A stretch of 50,640 bases of DNA. Origin: a bacterium (GTDB taxonomy: Bacteria > Verrucomicrobiota > Kiritimatiellia > CAIKKV01 > CAIYGI01). The first letter of the stretch is position 1, and each line of letters starts with the position of its first letter. The stretch lies in the NCBI GenBank assembly GCA_025360745.1, contig JANYBP010000089.1, positions 1 to 50,640 on the forward strand. Reading direction: 5' to 3'. The notes under the pieces were generated by a model that saw only the letters and a list, made by a program, of their open reading frames with translations, was not told the DNA's origin and did no database searches. A program made the position numbers and the translations under genes. This document shows positions 16,953 through 25,953 of this stretch, one piece after another.

Positions 16953-17825
16953 ATGCCCACTCCAGACGTATTGCCGGCGGCGCTGCGGATTTACCTCGAC
17001 ACGATCGTATTCGCGTTTGGCGCCTGTATCGGCAGTTTTCTGAACGTCTGCGTGCATAGGATTCCGCGCAACCGCTCGATCGTCCGTCCGCGTTCGCACT
17101 GTCCCCGCTGCCAGACACCGATCGCCTGGTACGACAATCTTCCGATTGTGAGCTGGCTGGCCCTGCGCGCGCGCTGCCGGCACTGCGGCGGGCGGATTCG
17201 TCCGCGCTATGTAATCATCGAGGCTTTGACCGGCCTGTTGTTTTTGCTGGTCTGGCTGAAGTGGGGAGTGGCTGCGCGTCCGTTGGGCCTCGCCCCATCG
17301 GCCTCGTTTGCGGCGGTGCTTGTCGGCTGGACGGTCCTGGGCGGTTTGATCCTGGCCACCTTTGTGGACCTGGAGCGCTTCATCATTCCCGACCGCGTGA
17401 GTCTGGGCGGCATCGCGCTGGGCCTGGCGCTGGGGCCGCTGTTGCCGGAACTCTACGGTCAGACGGGCTGGCTGGGCGGTCTCGGCGCGGCGGCGTTGGG
17501 CGCGGGATTGGGCACGGGCCTGCTGTTGGGCGTCGCCGGACTGGGCCGCCTGATTTTCAAGCGCGAGGCGATGGGGCTTGGCGACGTCAAGTTGCTCGGC
17601 GCGATCGGCGCGATCTTCGGCTGGCAGGCGGTTTTTTTCAGCGTCATGATCTCGTCGCTGACCGGATCGCTGGTGGGCCTGGCGATGGTGCTGTGCGCCG
17701 GCCGGCGCATACGCAGCCGCATTCCCTTCGGTCCCTACCTGGCCTTGGCGGCGCTGCTCTGGCTGCTCTGGGGTCCGGTCTGGTGGCAGGCCTATTGGAA
17801 CTGGCTGGCGCCGCTGCCGCGCTGA
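16953..17825 (+). CDS. Prepilin leader peptidase / N-methyltransferase (type IV pilin or T2SS)
   Basis: An integral membrane aspartyl protease of 290 residues that processes type IV pilins or type II pseudopilins. It begins FAFGACIGSFLNVCVHRIP. The zinc CxxC pairs are CPRCQ and CRHCG. The two catalytic Asp motifs are FVDLERFIIPD and GLGDVKLLGAIG. All features of a bifunctional PilD/GspO are intact. No pilin genes are nearby. Confidence 0.93.
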   Translation: MPTPDVLPAALRIYLDTIVFAFGACIGSFLNVCVHRIPRNRSIVRPRSHCPRCQTPIAWYDNLPIVSWLALRARCRHCGGRIRPRYVIIEALTGLLFLLVWLKWGVAARPLGLAPSASFAAVLVGWTVLGGLILATFVDLERFIIPDRVSLGGIALGLALGPLLPELYGQTGWLGGLGAAALGAGLGTGLLLGVAGLGRLIFKREAMGLGDVKLLGAIGAIFGWQAVFFSVMISSLTGSLVGLAMVLCAGRRIRSRIPFGPYLALAALLWLLWGPVWWQAYWNWLAPLPR

Positions 17826-17844
17826 ACTGCGAGACTGCTAACGG

Positions 17845-19056
17845 CTATTTTCCCAACGCGGCGCGGAAGGCGGCGGTGAGTTTCGGGAGGATGGTCATGC
17901 TGTCACCGACGATGCCGTAGGTTGCCACCTTGAAGATCGGGGCCTCGGGGTCCTTGTTGATGGCGACGATGATGTCGGCCGACGACATGCCCGCCAGATG
18001 CTGAATCTGGCCGCTGATGCCGCAGGCGATGTAAATTTTCGGGCAGACCGTCTTGCCCGTCTGGCCCACCTGATGGGAGTAGGGGATCCAGTTGGCGTCC
18101 ACCGCCGCGCGCGAGGCGCCCACGCCGGCCCCGATGGCCTCGGCCAGTTCGCGCAGCATGGCGAAGTTTTCCGGTTTCTGCATGCCGCGCCCGCCGGCCA
18201 CGATGATGTTCGCCTCGGAGAGGTTCAGCGTGGTCTCGACTTCCAGTTCGAACTTCACCCGGCGCGTGCGCGAGGCGAGCAGTTCGACGGGGACTTCCTC
18301 GATCCGCACTTCTCCCTGATGGGCCGGATCCAGGGGCGCTTCCTTCATGACTTTGTGGCGCACGGTGGCCATCTGCGGCCGCGCGTTGGGCGCGACGATG
18401 GTGGCCATGATGTTGCCGCCGAAGGCCGGGCGGGTCTGCAGCAGGTTCTTGCTCTCGGGGTCGATCGCCAGACCGGTGCAATCGGCCGTCAGCCCCGCGC
18501 GCAACGGCACGGCTACGCGCGAGACCAGGCTGCGGCCCATGGTCGAGGCGCCGCAGAGGAAGATCGCGGGCTTGTGACGGCGCACCAGTTCCACCAGCAC
18601 GGCGGCGTAGGGCTCGTCCTGGAAGAAAGCCAGTTCCGGACGGTCCACGGCATAGACCACGTCCGCGCCGCGGGCGATCAACCCGCTGGCCGCCGCCTTG
18701 ACATCGTGGCCCAGCAGCACGGCGCAGAGACGGCAACCGAGCTCGGTCGCCAGTTTGCGGCCTTCGCCCAGCAATTCGTAGGTGATGGATTGAACCCGGC
18801 CCTCGTGCTGTTCGGCGAAAACCCAGACATCTTTATAGGCGGCGATGGCGCCCGCGTCGGCGGCCGGCTTGGCCTGCATGAGGATGGCGTCGAACTTGCA
18901 GGCCTGCACGCAGGCGCCGCAGAGCGTACACTTGGTCAGGTCGATGACCGGGATCGCTTTGCGCTCGGCCTGGGAGATAGCGTCGAACGGGCAGGCCCGC
19001 ACGCAGGCGCCGCAGCTCACGCATTTGTCGTTAATGATCTGGATGGGGTCGCTCAT
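17845..19056 (-). CDS. etfA: Electron transfer flavoprotein alpha subunit with N-terminal 2x[4Fe-4S] ferredoxin domain
   Basis: A 403-residue protein. Two CxxCxxCxxxC clusters occupy residues 12-22 and 43-53, fused ahead of a complete EtfA. The FAD-binding C-terminal half shows VVAGGRGMQKPENF, GASRAAVDANWIPYSHQVGQ-type sequence and YIACGISGQIQHLAGM, then AINKDPEAPIF. Ferredoxin-fused EtfA is typical of flavin-based electron-bifurcating or confurcating complexes of anaerobes, such as lactate dehydrogenase/Etf. The start at 19056 has CAGGAGAG upstream; the 16-codon longer reading is unsupported. The dehydrogenase partner is not in the window. Confidence 0.92.
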   Translation of the reverse strand: MSDPIQIINDKCVSCGACVRACPFDAISQAERKAIPVIDLTKCTLCGACVQACKFDAILMQAKPAADAGAIAAYKDVWVFAEQHEGRVQSITYELLGEGRKLATELGCRLCAVLLGHDVKAAASGLIARGADVVYAVDRPELAFFQDEPYAAVLVELVRRHKPAIFLCGASTMGRSLVSRVAVPLRAGLTADCTGLAIDPESKNLLQTRPAFGGNIMATIVAPNARPQMATVRHKVMKEAPLDPAHQGEVRIEEVPVELLASRTRRVKFELEVETTLNLSEANIIVAGGRGMQKPENFAMLRELAEAIGAGVGASRAAVDANWIPYSHQVGQTGKTVCPKIYIACGISGQIQHLAGMSSADIIVAINKDPEAPIFKVATYGIVGDSMTILPKLTAAFRAALGK

Positions 19057-19078
19057 AATAATCACGCTCTCCTGCCGT

Positions 19079-19873
19079 TCAACTGCGGGCCGCGAGTACG
19101 ACATCTTTCAGTTTTTCGACCAGTTGGGTGACGAGTTCGTCGGGTTCACCCTGCAGCATCTGACCGCCGCCGCGGGGCGCGGGTGAGAAAATGCGCACGA
19201 CCTTGGTCGGTGAGCCATCGAGTCCGAGGCATTTCGGGTCGGGATTGAGGTCGGTGGCGCTCCAGGTCACGATCTGCACCTTGCGCGCGTTGAGTTTGCC
19301 CTTGAGCGAGGGCAGGCGCGGTTCGTTGAGTTCCTTGATCACGGTCAGCAGCGCCGGCAGGGGGGATTCCACGGTTTCGATGCCGTCGTCCATCAGGCGC
19401 TGGGCGACGATGTGCCGCTCGTCCATGGACTCGATTTTGCGCACGTAGGTGATCTGGGGCAGATCGAGGTGCATGGCGATGCCCGGCCCGACCTGGGCGG
19501 TGTCGCCGTCGGAGGCCTGCTTGCCGCAGAGAATGACGGTGGCGTCGCCGATCTTGCGGATGGCCTGGGCGAGGGTGTAACTGGTGGCCCAGGTATCGCT
19601 GCCCGCGAAGGCGCGGTCGCTCACCAGGATGGCCTCGTCGCAGCCCATCGAGAGCGCTTCACGCAGGGCGCTCTCGGCTTGCGGCGGACCCATCGTGAGC
19701 ACGGTGATCTTGCCGCCCTGGCGTTCCTTCATGCGCAACGCTTCCTCGATGGCGTACATGTCGAACGGATTGACGATCGCGGCCACCCCCTCGCGCATCA
19801 GCGTCTTGGTTTCCGGATTGATCCGGACATCGGTGGTTTCCGGGACTTGCTTGATGCAAACAACATAATGCAT
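19079..19873 (-). CDS. etfB: Electron transfer flavoprotein beta subunit
   Basis: A 264-residue partner of EtfA. It starts MHYVVCIKQVPETTDVRI and carries the AMP/FAD-binding loop and the conserved NPFDMYAIEEALRMKE block. The ETF-beta signature region reads VAQRLMDDGIETVESPLPALLTV. The start at 19873 has TAGAGGAGA upstream; the longer in-frame reading adds 44 residues crossing the promoter. etfA follows after 22 bp, giving the usual etfB-etfA order. Confidence 0.94.
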   Translation of the reverse strand: MHYVVCIKQVPETTDVRINPETKTLMREGVAAIVNPFDMYAIEEALRMKERQGGKITVLTMGPPQAESALREALSMGCDEAILVSDRAFAGSDTWATSYTLAQAIRKIGDATVILCGKQASDGDTAQVGPGIAMHLDLPQITYVRKIESMDERHIVAQRLMDDGIETVESPLPALLTVIKELNEPRLPSLKGKLNARKVQIVTWSATDLNPDPKCLGLDGSPTKVVRIFSPAPRGGGQMLQGEPDELVTQLVEKLKDVVLAARS

Positions 19874-19909
19874 GCGCGTCTCCTCTAATACTGTGTCGGA
19901 AGGACCGTC

Positions 19910-19937
19910 AGTATAAAGATATGTTCGGCGAAAACAA
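19910..19937 (-). promoter_or_regulatory. Sigma70-like promoter for etfBA
   Basis: On the minus strand TTGTTT (19932-19937), 16-bp spacer, TATACT (19910-19915). It lies 37 bp upstream of the etfB ATG, between the rmd stop and etfB, so the Etf genes need not depend on upstream read-through. Confidence 0.55.
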
Positions 19938-19947
19938 GAGCATTCGC

Positions 19948-20859
19948 TCAGACGGCGGCCACGATCGCGCGCAGGGTGGCGTCGAGATCGAAAGCGGGCG
20001 CCCATTCCGTGTCCTGCCTGATCCGCGAAGTGTCGAGTTGCGGGCTTGAATTGGCGGGGCGGTAGCGCGCGGGGTCCGTCTCGATGCGCGGTCGCACGTC
20101 GAGCAAAGTTTGCAGGCGGTCCAGTATGTCGCCGATACGGACCTGGCGCCCTGAGGCCAGGTTGTAGGCGGCGCCGGGAATGCCGCGTTCGAGCAGCAGG
20201 CGGTAGCCGCGCACGACGTCGCGAACATCGGTGAAGTCGCGCCGGCTGTCGAGGTTCCCGACGCGCATGACCGGCGCGGCGCCGGCCCGGATGGCGGTCA
20301 GTTGCCGTACGAAGGCGGGGACGACGAAGGAAGGCGACTGGCCGGGGCCGATGTGGTTGCCGGGGCGGACGGTCATGACCGGCAGCCCCATCTGCTTGCC
20401 GAAGAGACGCGCCGCTTCGTCGGCTGCGGCCTTGGAGACGCCGTAGAGCGATTCGGGACGGAAGGGCTCATCCTCGCGGATCGGCGCCGGGCAGGGATGG
20501 GCGCCGTAGACCTCGGCGGATGTCACGACCAGCGTGCGGGCGGCGCCGGCGTGGGCGCTCAGCGCGCGCAGGACGTGCAGGACGCCAATGACATTGATCG
20601 CGAAGGCATGCGCGGGATCGGACGCGGCGGCGGGCACATAGGCGATGCCCGCCAGGTGCAGACAGGCCTCCGGACGCGCCGCGCGCACCAGCGTATCCAC
20701 GGCGGCGGGATCGAGCATCTCGAAGGCGTGCGGCGTGACGCCCGCGGCGGCGGCCGGCGGACGTAGATCAGCGGCTTCGACGGTGTGCCCGTGGGCGGTA
20801 AGTTCGGCGATGGCGTGCCGTCCGGCGAAGCCCCCCGCGCCTGTCACCAGTATGCGCAC
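19948..20859 (-). CDS. NAD(P)-dependent nucleotide-sugar reductase/epimerase, probably GDP-4-dehydro-6-deoxy-D-mannose reductase
   Basis: A 303-residue extended short-chain dehydrogenase. The cofactor loop VTGAGGFAGRHAIAEL is N-terminal, the active-site Y-x-x-x-K is in LYGVSKAAADEAARL, and RPGNHIGPGQSPSFVVPAF is characteristic of RMD/GMER-like enzymes. Located 10 bp after gmd, it would complete GDP-D-rhamnose (or a related 6-deoxy sugar) synthesis. GTG start at 20859 with GAGGAGTTACCG upstream. A GDP-6-deoxy-talose or other epimerase role is possible. Confidence 0.8.
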   Translation of the reverse strand: MRILVTGAGGFAGRHAIAELTAHGHTVEAADLRPPAAAAGVTPHAFEMLDPAAVDTLVRAARPEACLHLAGIAYVPAAASDPAHAFAINVIGVLHVLRALSAHAGAARTLVVTSAEVYGAHPCPAPIREDEPFRPESLYGVSKAAADEAARLFGKQMGLPVMTVRPGNHIGPGQSPSFVVPAFVRQLTAIRAGAAPVMRVGNLDSRRDFTDVRDVVRGYRLLLERGIPGAAYNLASGRQVRIGDILDRLQTLLDVRPRIETDPARYRPANSSPQLDTSRIRQDTEWAPAFDLDATLRAIVAAV

Positions 20860-20869
20860 CGGTAACTCC

Positions 20870-21841
20870 TCAGCCGCGGGTGGCGTGGCGCAGACGGGCG
20901 ATGTCGGCGTCCACCATCATGCGGGCCAGGGTTTCGAAGGATATTTCCGGCTGCCAGCCCAGCACACGGCGGGCTTTGGAGTTGTCGGCCAGCAGGTGAT
21001 CCACCTCGGCCGGCCGCATGAAGCGCGGATCGTGCACGACATGTTTCTTCCAGTCGAGGCCGGCCTGGTCGAAGGCGATTTCGATGAACTCCTTGACCGA
21101 ATGGGCGATGCCGGTGCCGATCACATAATCGTCCGGTTGCGTCTGTTGCAGCATCATCCACATGGCGCGCACGTAGTCGCCGGCAAAGCCCCAGTCGCGG
21201 CAGGCGTCAGTGTTGCCCATGCGCAACTCCGTCGCCAGCCCCAGCTTGATGCGGGCCACGCCGTCGCTGATCTTGCGGGTGACGAACTCCTTGCCACGGC
21301 GCGGACTCTCGTGGTTGAAAAGAATGCCCGAGACGGCGAAGAGGTTGTAACTCTCGCGGTAGTTGACCGTCAGATAGTGGCCGTAGACCTTGGCCACGCC
21401 GTAGGGACTGCGCGGATAAAAGGGCGTCAGCTCGGTCTGCGGGACTTCGCGGACTTTGCCGTACATTTCGCTGCTCGAGGCCTGGTAAAAGCGCGCCTTG
21501 GGGCAGGCGTGGCGGTAGGCTTCGAGCATGCGCGTAACGCCCAGCGCGGTGAACTCGCCGGTCAGAACCGGCTGACTCCAGGAGGTGGGCACGAACGACA
21601 TGGCTGCCAGGTTGTAAATCTCGTCGGGTTGAATCCGCCCCATGATGTCGATCAGCGAAGGCTGATCCAGCAGATCGGCCTGTTCCAGCGTGATGCGGTC
21701 CTGAATGGCCGCGATGCGCTCGAAGTTCTCGGTGCTGGCGCGGCGGACCATGCCGAAGACCTGATAGCCCTGCGCGAGCAGATGCTCGGCAAGATAAGAT
21801 CCGTCCTGGCCGGTGATACCCGTGACGAGGGCCTTTTTCAT
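20870..21841 (-). CDS. gmd: GDP-mannose 4,6-dehydratase
   Basis: A 323-residue enzyme making GDP-4-keto-6-deoxymannose from GDP-mannose. The family signatures are intact: [19 protein letters not shown], the catalytic [17 protein letters not shown], the Y-x-x-x-K in [15 protein letters not shown], and [16 protein letters not shown]. The start at 21841 has TTGGAG upstream. The rmd-like gene follows directly, so the pair should produce a 6-deoxyhexose donor for surface polysaccharide. Confidence 0.96.
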   Translation of the reverse strand: MKKALVTGITGQDGSYLAEHLLAQGYQVFGMVRRASTENFERIAAIQDRITLEQADLLDQPSLIDIMGRIQPDEIYNLAAMSFVPTSWSQPVLTGEFTALGVTRMLEAYRHACPKARFYQASSSEMYGKVREVPQTELTPFYPRSPYGVAKVYGHYLTVNYRESYNLFAVSGILFNHESPRRGKEFVTRKISDGVARIKLGLATELRMGNTDACRDWGFAGDYVRAMWMMLQQTQPDDYVIGTGIAHSVKEFIEIAFDQAGLDWKKHVVHDPRFMRPAEVDHLLADNSKARRVLGWQPEISFETLARMMVDADIARLRHATRG

Positions 21842-21888
21842 GGGCGTGTTCTCCAAGTGCGATGCTTCATGGTTCGACAACAAAACGC

Positions 21889-22806
21889 TTAATCCCACGC
21901 TTTGCGAATCAGCGCGAGTCCCTCGACGATCTCCGCGGCGGCGATCGTCCTGGACGGTTCGATCACGCGCAGTATATCGCCAGCCGCGACATTGCGGAAG
22001 CCCGGAAAATTCAGCTTGCCGCGCGGCGGCATGAGATGGTCGCCGGCGGGCGGAGCGACGTCGTGGACATGCATGCCCGCCAGGTAGGGTCGCAGTCGCT
22101 GCAGCCAGCGCAGGTGGCCGCTGAGCCCGAGGTTCTCGCGTATCTGGCCATGGCCCAGATCGTGCCAATAACGCAACCAGGGCGAGGCGTAGCGCTCCAT
22201 CAGTTGTTCCATCTCGATTTCGGTGGGGATGGACTCCCAGGAGGGCAGCAGTTCCAGCGCGAGCCGGACACCGCGGGACTCGGCGACTGGCAGCAGTTCG
22301 TCCAATCCGCGATAGAGCCACTCGATCTGTTTTGGCGCGGCCTTTTCCCGCGCTTTCAGCAACTTCAGCCGCAGTTGTTCGCAGTGGCGCTGGTTGGGTT
22401 GCGCCTCCGCGCAGGCGGCGATCAACTCCGGCGTGAGCGCGCGCATTTCCACATTGCCGGCATGGACGACGACGACCCGCGCCCCGACTTCGGCGGCGAA
22501 GCGCAGCGTGCCGCCGAGGTGGCGCACCGCCAGCGCGCGGATGTGTTCGTCGGGATGGGCCAGCGTGTAAAGTTCGGGGTGCGGCGTCGGCGCGCCCACG
22601 GGCAGGGGACAGACGGCATGCAGACTGCCGACCTTAACGCGCCCGTCGGCCACGCAGCGCCGCACGCCGGGAACGAGGTCGAGCGTCAGATCGAAACCCA
22701 ATTCCACCTGCCGGAATCCCAGCGCCAGGATTTCCTCGATCATCGCCTCGCCCGAGGTGTGGCGTCCGGCATTCCAGCGGGTCGTGAGACTGTAGGCGTT
22801 ATTCAA
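21889..22806 (-). CDS. Sugar phosphate isomerase/epimerase-like TIM-barrel protein
   Basis: A 305-residue AP-endonuclease-2/xylose-isomerase-fold protein. Typical strands ending in metal ligands are seen: [45 protein letters not shown] and [12 protein letters not shown]. The substrate is unknown. The reading frame opens with a TTG at 22806 and no clear ribosome-binding site; the ATG 22 codons in would cut the first strand, so TTG is kept with reservation. It precedes gmd by 47 bp and may belong to the same sugar pathway, but sequence alone does not prove this. Confidence 0.8.
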   Translation of the reverse strand: MNNAYSLTTRWNAGRHTSGEAMIEEILALGFRQVELGFDLTLDLVPGVRRCVADGRVKVGSLHAVCPLPVGAPTPHPELYTLAHPDEHIRALAVRHLGGTLRFAAEVGARVVVVHAGNVEMRALTPELIAACAEAQPNQRHCEQLRLKLLKAREKAAPKQIEWLYRGLDELLPVAESRGVRLALELLPSWESIPTEIEMEQLMERYASPWLRYWHDLGHGQIRENLGLSGHLRWLQRLRPYLAGMHVHDVAPPAGDHLMPPRGKLNFPGFRNVAAGDILRVIEPSRTIAAAEIVEGLALIRKAWD

Positions 22807-22823
22807 GTGTTTTCAGCCTAAGC

Positions 22824-22863
22824 AAAAGGCTTCCTGCGACAGAATTGCTGCCGTCAGGAAGCC
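22824..22863 (-). terminator. Rho-independent terminator of rpsU
   Basis: On the minus strand a 9-bp perfect stem (GGCTTCCTG with CAGGAAGCC, 22828-22836 and 22855-22863) encloses an 18-nt loop and is followed by TTTT (22827-22824). It lies 18 bp after the rpsU stop. The loop is longer than usual but the stem and T tract are convincing. Confidence 0.7.
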
Positions 22864-22881
22864 CTGGTTGCGAACGTGAGA

Positions 22882-23073
22882 CTATAACTCGCGCAAGGCA
22901 CGGGCGCCGCGCGCCCTCGAACGCGCCGCCTTGCGGCGCCTGCGTTCGCTGGGTTTCTCGAAGTAACGGTGAGCCCGCACTTCCTTCATCAGGCCTTCCT
23001 TGTCCAAAATCTTTTTCAGACGGCGGAGCGCCTTATCGACGGTTTCACCTTTGCGTACTTTTACTTGAGCCAC
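22882..23073 (-). CDS. rpsU: 30S ribosomal protein S21 (bS21)
   Basis: A 63-residue basic protein: AQVKVRKGETVDKALRRLKK, then EVRAHRYFEKPSERRRRKAARSR-type sequence, the classic bS21 layout. bS21 helps initiation by contacting the anti-Shine-Dalgarno region. GGGAGGCG lies upstream of the ATG. Monocistronic, with its own promoter and terminator. Confidence 0.96.
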   Translation of the reverse strand: MAQVKVRKGETVDKALRRLKKILDKEGLMKEVRAHRYFEKPSERRRRKAARSRARGARALREL

Positions 23074-23143
23074 GGGACAAATCGCCTCCCTTCACGAGTA
23101 GACCCCGCGGCTTGCGCCGGATGGTCCTCGTTGAAAGGTCATC

Positions 23144-23172
23144 TATATAGGGAAAGAGCGGGCATCTGTCAA
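23144..23172 (-). promoter_or_regulatory. Consensus sigma70 promoter of rpsU
   Basis: On the minus strand TTGACA (23167-23172), exactly 17 bp, then TATATA (23144-23149). It is one of the best promoter matches in the window, as expected for a ribosomal protein gene. A second TTGAC lies 10 bp upstream because of a tandem repeat. Confidence 0.85.
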
Positions 23173-23187
23173 GTTCGGTCAAGTTCG
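23168..23187. repeat. Tandem 10-bp direct repeat GTCAAGTTCG x2
   Basis: Two perfect contiguous copies overlap the rpsU -35 box and lie just upstream of a perfect TATAAT (23203-23208) pointing rightward toward the Ebo genes. The spacing of about one helical turn suits a binding site for a regulator controlling either or both divergent units. Confidence 0.5.
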
Positions 23188-23281
23188 ATGAATGATCCGC
23201 TATATAATCCGTGGTGAGCGCCCGCTTTTTTTGCCATAATTACCGCCGGCGCGCGACCATTCGAGTCGCCGCCGGTTGAAG

Positions 23282-24577
23282 ATGCACAAATGGCTGATCA
23301 TTCAGGTGGCCGGTTTGGGGGCGGACTTCGTGCGCCGCTGGCGCGGGGAGCGTCCGCTGGCGGGTTTTACCGTGCAGCGCCTTGTGCCGGCCTTCCCGGC
23401 GCTGACCTGTCCGGCGCAGGCGGCCTTCCGCACGGCCGCGCCGCTGGCCGCGCATGGCATGCCCGGCAACGGCATCTACCTCCGCGAGCTGCACAAGACG
23501 CTCTTTTGGGAACAGGCTGCGGCGCTGGTGCGGGGAGCGCGCATCTGGGATGAGTTCCGGCGGCGCGGCGGTCGCGTGGGACTCTGTTTCTGGCAGCAAA
23601 GCATGGGGGAATCGGTTGACCTGCTGCTCACGCCGGCGCCGATTCATAAACATGGCGGCGGGCTGGTGGACGCCGTCTATGCGCAGCCCGTTGATCTCTA
23701 CGAGCGGCTCCGCGGGCGGGTGGGGCGGCGTTTTCATCTGCGCCAGTACTGGGGCCCGCTGGCCTCGGTGCGCGGCTCCGGCTGGATCGCCGAGGCCACC
23801 GCCGCGCTGCTGCGCGAGCCCGATGCGCCGGAACTCTGCCTGACCTATCTGCCCGGACTCGATTACGACCTGCAGCGCTTCGGCCCCGAAGATGCGCGGG
23901 CCGGTCGCGCGCTGGATGCGGTCGAAGGCCAGATCGCGCTGCTCCATCGCGCCGCCCGCGAAGACGGCTATACGACCCTGATCTTCGGCGATTACGCCAT
24001 CGCGCCGGTCCGGCGCGCGGTTTTCCCCAACCGCGCCTTGCGGCAGGCCGGCATGCTGCGTGTGCGCGAGGTGCAAAGGCGGCTGTATGCCGACCTGCCC
24101 GCCAGCCGCGCCTTCGCCGTGGCGGATCACCAGGTGGCGCATGTCTACGTTTCCGATCCGGGCACGCTGGCGGCCGCCGCCTCCGCCTTGCGCGCCACGC
24201 CCGGCATCGCCGAAGTCTGGGATCGCGCGGCGGCCTCAGCGCGCGGTGTAAACCATGCCGCCGGGGGCGACCTGATCGCCGTCGCCGCGCCCGATGCCTG
24301 GCTGGCCTATCCGTGGTGGGAGCGCGACGCCGAGGCGCCGGATTACGCCCGGCATGTGGATATACACAACAAGCCGGGCTATGACCCGCTGGAACTGTTC
24401 TTCGGCTGGCCGCCCGGCGGCGTGAGCCTCGATGCGGCGCGCATCCGCGGTTCGCATGGACGCGTGGGCGGCGCCGAAACCGAGACCGCTTGGGCCAGCG
24501 ACGGCGAGCTGAAGTTGGGTGGGGGCCGTACGCTGCTGGATCTGGCGGAGGCCATGCGTCGTGGCCTGGAGGAATGA
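23282..24577 (+). CDS. eboF: EboF-like alkaline-phosphatase-superfamily protein (nucleotide pyrophosphatase/phosphodiesterase fold)
   Basis: A 431-residue member of the type I phosphodiesterase/nucleotide pyrophosphatase family as found in Ebo clusters. Landmarks are LIIQVAGLGADF, the nucleophile region PALTCPAQAAFRTA, YLPGLDYDLQRFGP, and a late DIHNKPGYDPLELFFGWPPGG. Two positions that carry metal-binding His in active NPP enzymes read Arg (DLQRFG) and Tyr (FGDYAI), so hydrolysis may be altered. Start is ATG 23282 (a TTG two codons earlier is possible). eboD begins one base after the stop. Confidence 0.75.
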   Translation: MHKWLIIQVAGLGADFVRRWRGERPLAGFTVQRLVPAFPALTCPAQAAFRTAAPLAAHGMPGNGIYLRELHKTLFWEQAAALVRGARIWDEFRRRGGRVGLCFWQQSMGESVDLLLTPAPIHKHGGGLVDAVYAQPVDLYERLRGRVGRRFHLRQYWGPLASVRGSGWIAEATAALLREPDAPELCLTYLPGLDYDLQRFGPEDARAGRALDAVEGQIALLHRAAREDGYTTLIFGDYAIAPVRRAVFPNRALRQAGMLRVREVQRRLYADLPASRAFAVADHQVAHVYVSDPGTLAAAASALRATPGIAEVWDRAAASARGVNHAAGGDLIAVAAPDAWLAYPWWERDAEAPDYARHVDIHNKPGYDPLELFFGWPPGGVSLDAARIRGSHGRVGGAETETAWASDGELKLGGGRTLLDLAEAMRRGLEE

Positions 24578-24578
24578 C

Positions 24579-25745
24579 GTGGAAATTTTGACGCAACATC
24601 TGAATGTGCCGTTCGATTACCCGGTGATATTCGATGCGGATATCCTGAATCCCGCCAATCCCGCGCTGGCCGCCGCCGTGGATCGACTGCGCGAAGGGCG
24701 CCGCCATCGTCTGCTGGCGGTGTCCGAGGCCGGACTTTTACGGGCCTGGCCCGATCTGGGGGCGCGCCTGGCGGCCTATGTCCTGCGACATGCGGACCGG
24801 TTGGAACTGGTGGGCGACTTGGAAGCGCTGCCCGCCGGCGAGGCGTCCAAGCAGGGCTGGGACGGAGCCTTTCAGGTCATGCGCTGGATTCAGGCGCGTA
24901 ACCTGGACCGGCAGAGCGTCGTGCTGGCGCTCGGCGGCGGCGGACTGCTCGACACGGTCGGTCTGGCCGCGGCCCTGGTCCACCGCGGACTGCGGCTCGT
25001 GCGCGTGCCGACAACGGTCCTGGCGCAAAACGACGTGGGCGTCGGCGTGAAGAACGGGATCGACCTCGATGGCGTCAAGAATCTGATCGGCGTCTTCGCG
25101 CCGCCCTTTGCCGTGCTGGTGGATCATGACTTTCTGGCGACGCTTCCCGACCGCGAGTGGCGCGGCGGCGCCGCGGAGGCCTTCAAGGTGGCCTTGCTCA
25201 AGGACGCGGTCTTCTTCGACTTCCTCTGCCGCGAGGCCGGGGCGGTGCGGCGGCGCGATACGGAGGTCATGCGTCATCTGGTCCGGCGCTGCGCCGAACT
25301 GCATCTGGAACACATTCGCACGGGCGGCGATCCCTTCGAAATGGGCAGCGCACGCCCGCTGGATTTCGGACACTGGTCGGCGCATCGATTGGAGGTGCTC
25401 TCCCAACACGCCGTGCGACACGGCGAAGCGGTGGCCATCGGCATCGCGCTGGATACGACCTATGCGGCCCAGGCCGGCTGGGTGACGCCGGCGGTGCGCG
25501 AAGCGCTGCTGCGTGGCCTGACCGAATGCGGACTCGCGATCTGGCATCCGCTGCTCGAAACGCGCGGGACGGACGGCGGCTTGGCGATTCTGGACGGGTT
25601 GGAACGGTTCCGCGAACATCTGGGCGGGCGCCTGACCCTGACCTTCCCGGACGGCATCGGGCGGCGGCGTGAAGAACACGCCATGGATCACGCGGCGATT
25701 ACCGCGTCCGCGGCTTATTTGCGAAACTGGCGGACAAAGAAATAG
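24579..25745 (+). CDS. eboD: EboD-like 3-dehydroquinate-synthase-family protein
   Basis: A 388-residue sugar-phosphate-cyclase fold protein. NAD- and metal-binding segments are VVLALGGGGLLDTVGLAAAL, VPTTVLAQNDVGVGVKNGIDLDGVKN, AAEAFKVALLKD and the metal ligands in LDFGHWSAHRLE and RHGEAVAIGIALD. The ending FGHWSAHRLE and the partner eboE favour EboD over true AroB. GTG start at 24579 with GGAGGA just upstream, translationally coupled to eboF; the longer reading lies inside eboF. Ebo proteins are linked to export of small aromatic metabolites in cyanobacteria (scytonemin monomer) and occur in many phyla. Confidence 0.8.
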   Translation: MEILTQHLNVPFDYPVIFDADILNPANPALAAAVDRLREGRRHRLLAVSEAGLLRAWPDLGARLAAYVLRHADRLELVGDLEALPAGEASKQGWDGAFQVMRWIQARNLDRQSVVLALGGGGLLDTVGLAAALVHRGLRLVRVPTTVLAQNDVGVGVKNGIDLDGVKNLIGVFAPPFAVLVDHDFLATLPDREWRGGAAEAFKVALLKDAVFFDFLCREAGAVRRRDTEVMRHLVRRCAELHLEHIRTGGDPFEMGSARPLDFGHWSAHRLEVLSQHAVRHGEAVAIGIALDTTYAAQAGWVTPAVREALLRGLTECGLAIWHPLLETRGTDGGLAILDGLERFREHLGGRLTLTFPDGIGRRREEHAMDHAAITASAAYLRNWRTKK

Positions 25746-25953
25746 GCGACATACGCGCATGGTCAAGATTTGGGAAGGCAACACGCTCCGGGTTATGCGT
25801 CGGAGGAAATTCTTTCGGCGGCCTTCGTTCGTCGCCAACTTCAGAAGAGGATGCCGCCAAGGCGGATCGACGTCGCCGCCGCGCCGCTGGTACGCCGGAG
25901 CGATGTGGTAAGCCGCCCTCAATGGGCGTCCTATCCCGAACCGTAAAAGCCTT

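Noticed and set aside
25746-25953. A small gene between eboD and eboE
   Set aside because: The only open frame is short, Arg-rich and without homology-like motifs; it is better read as a non-coding gap.
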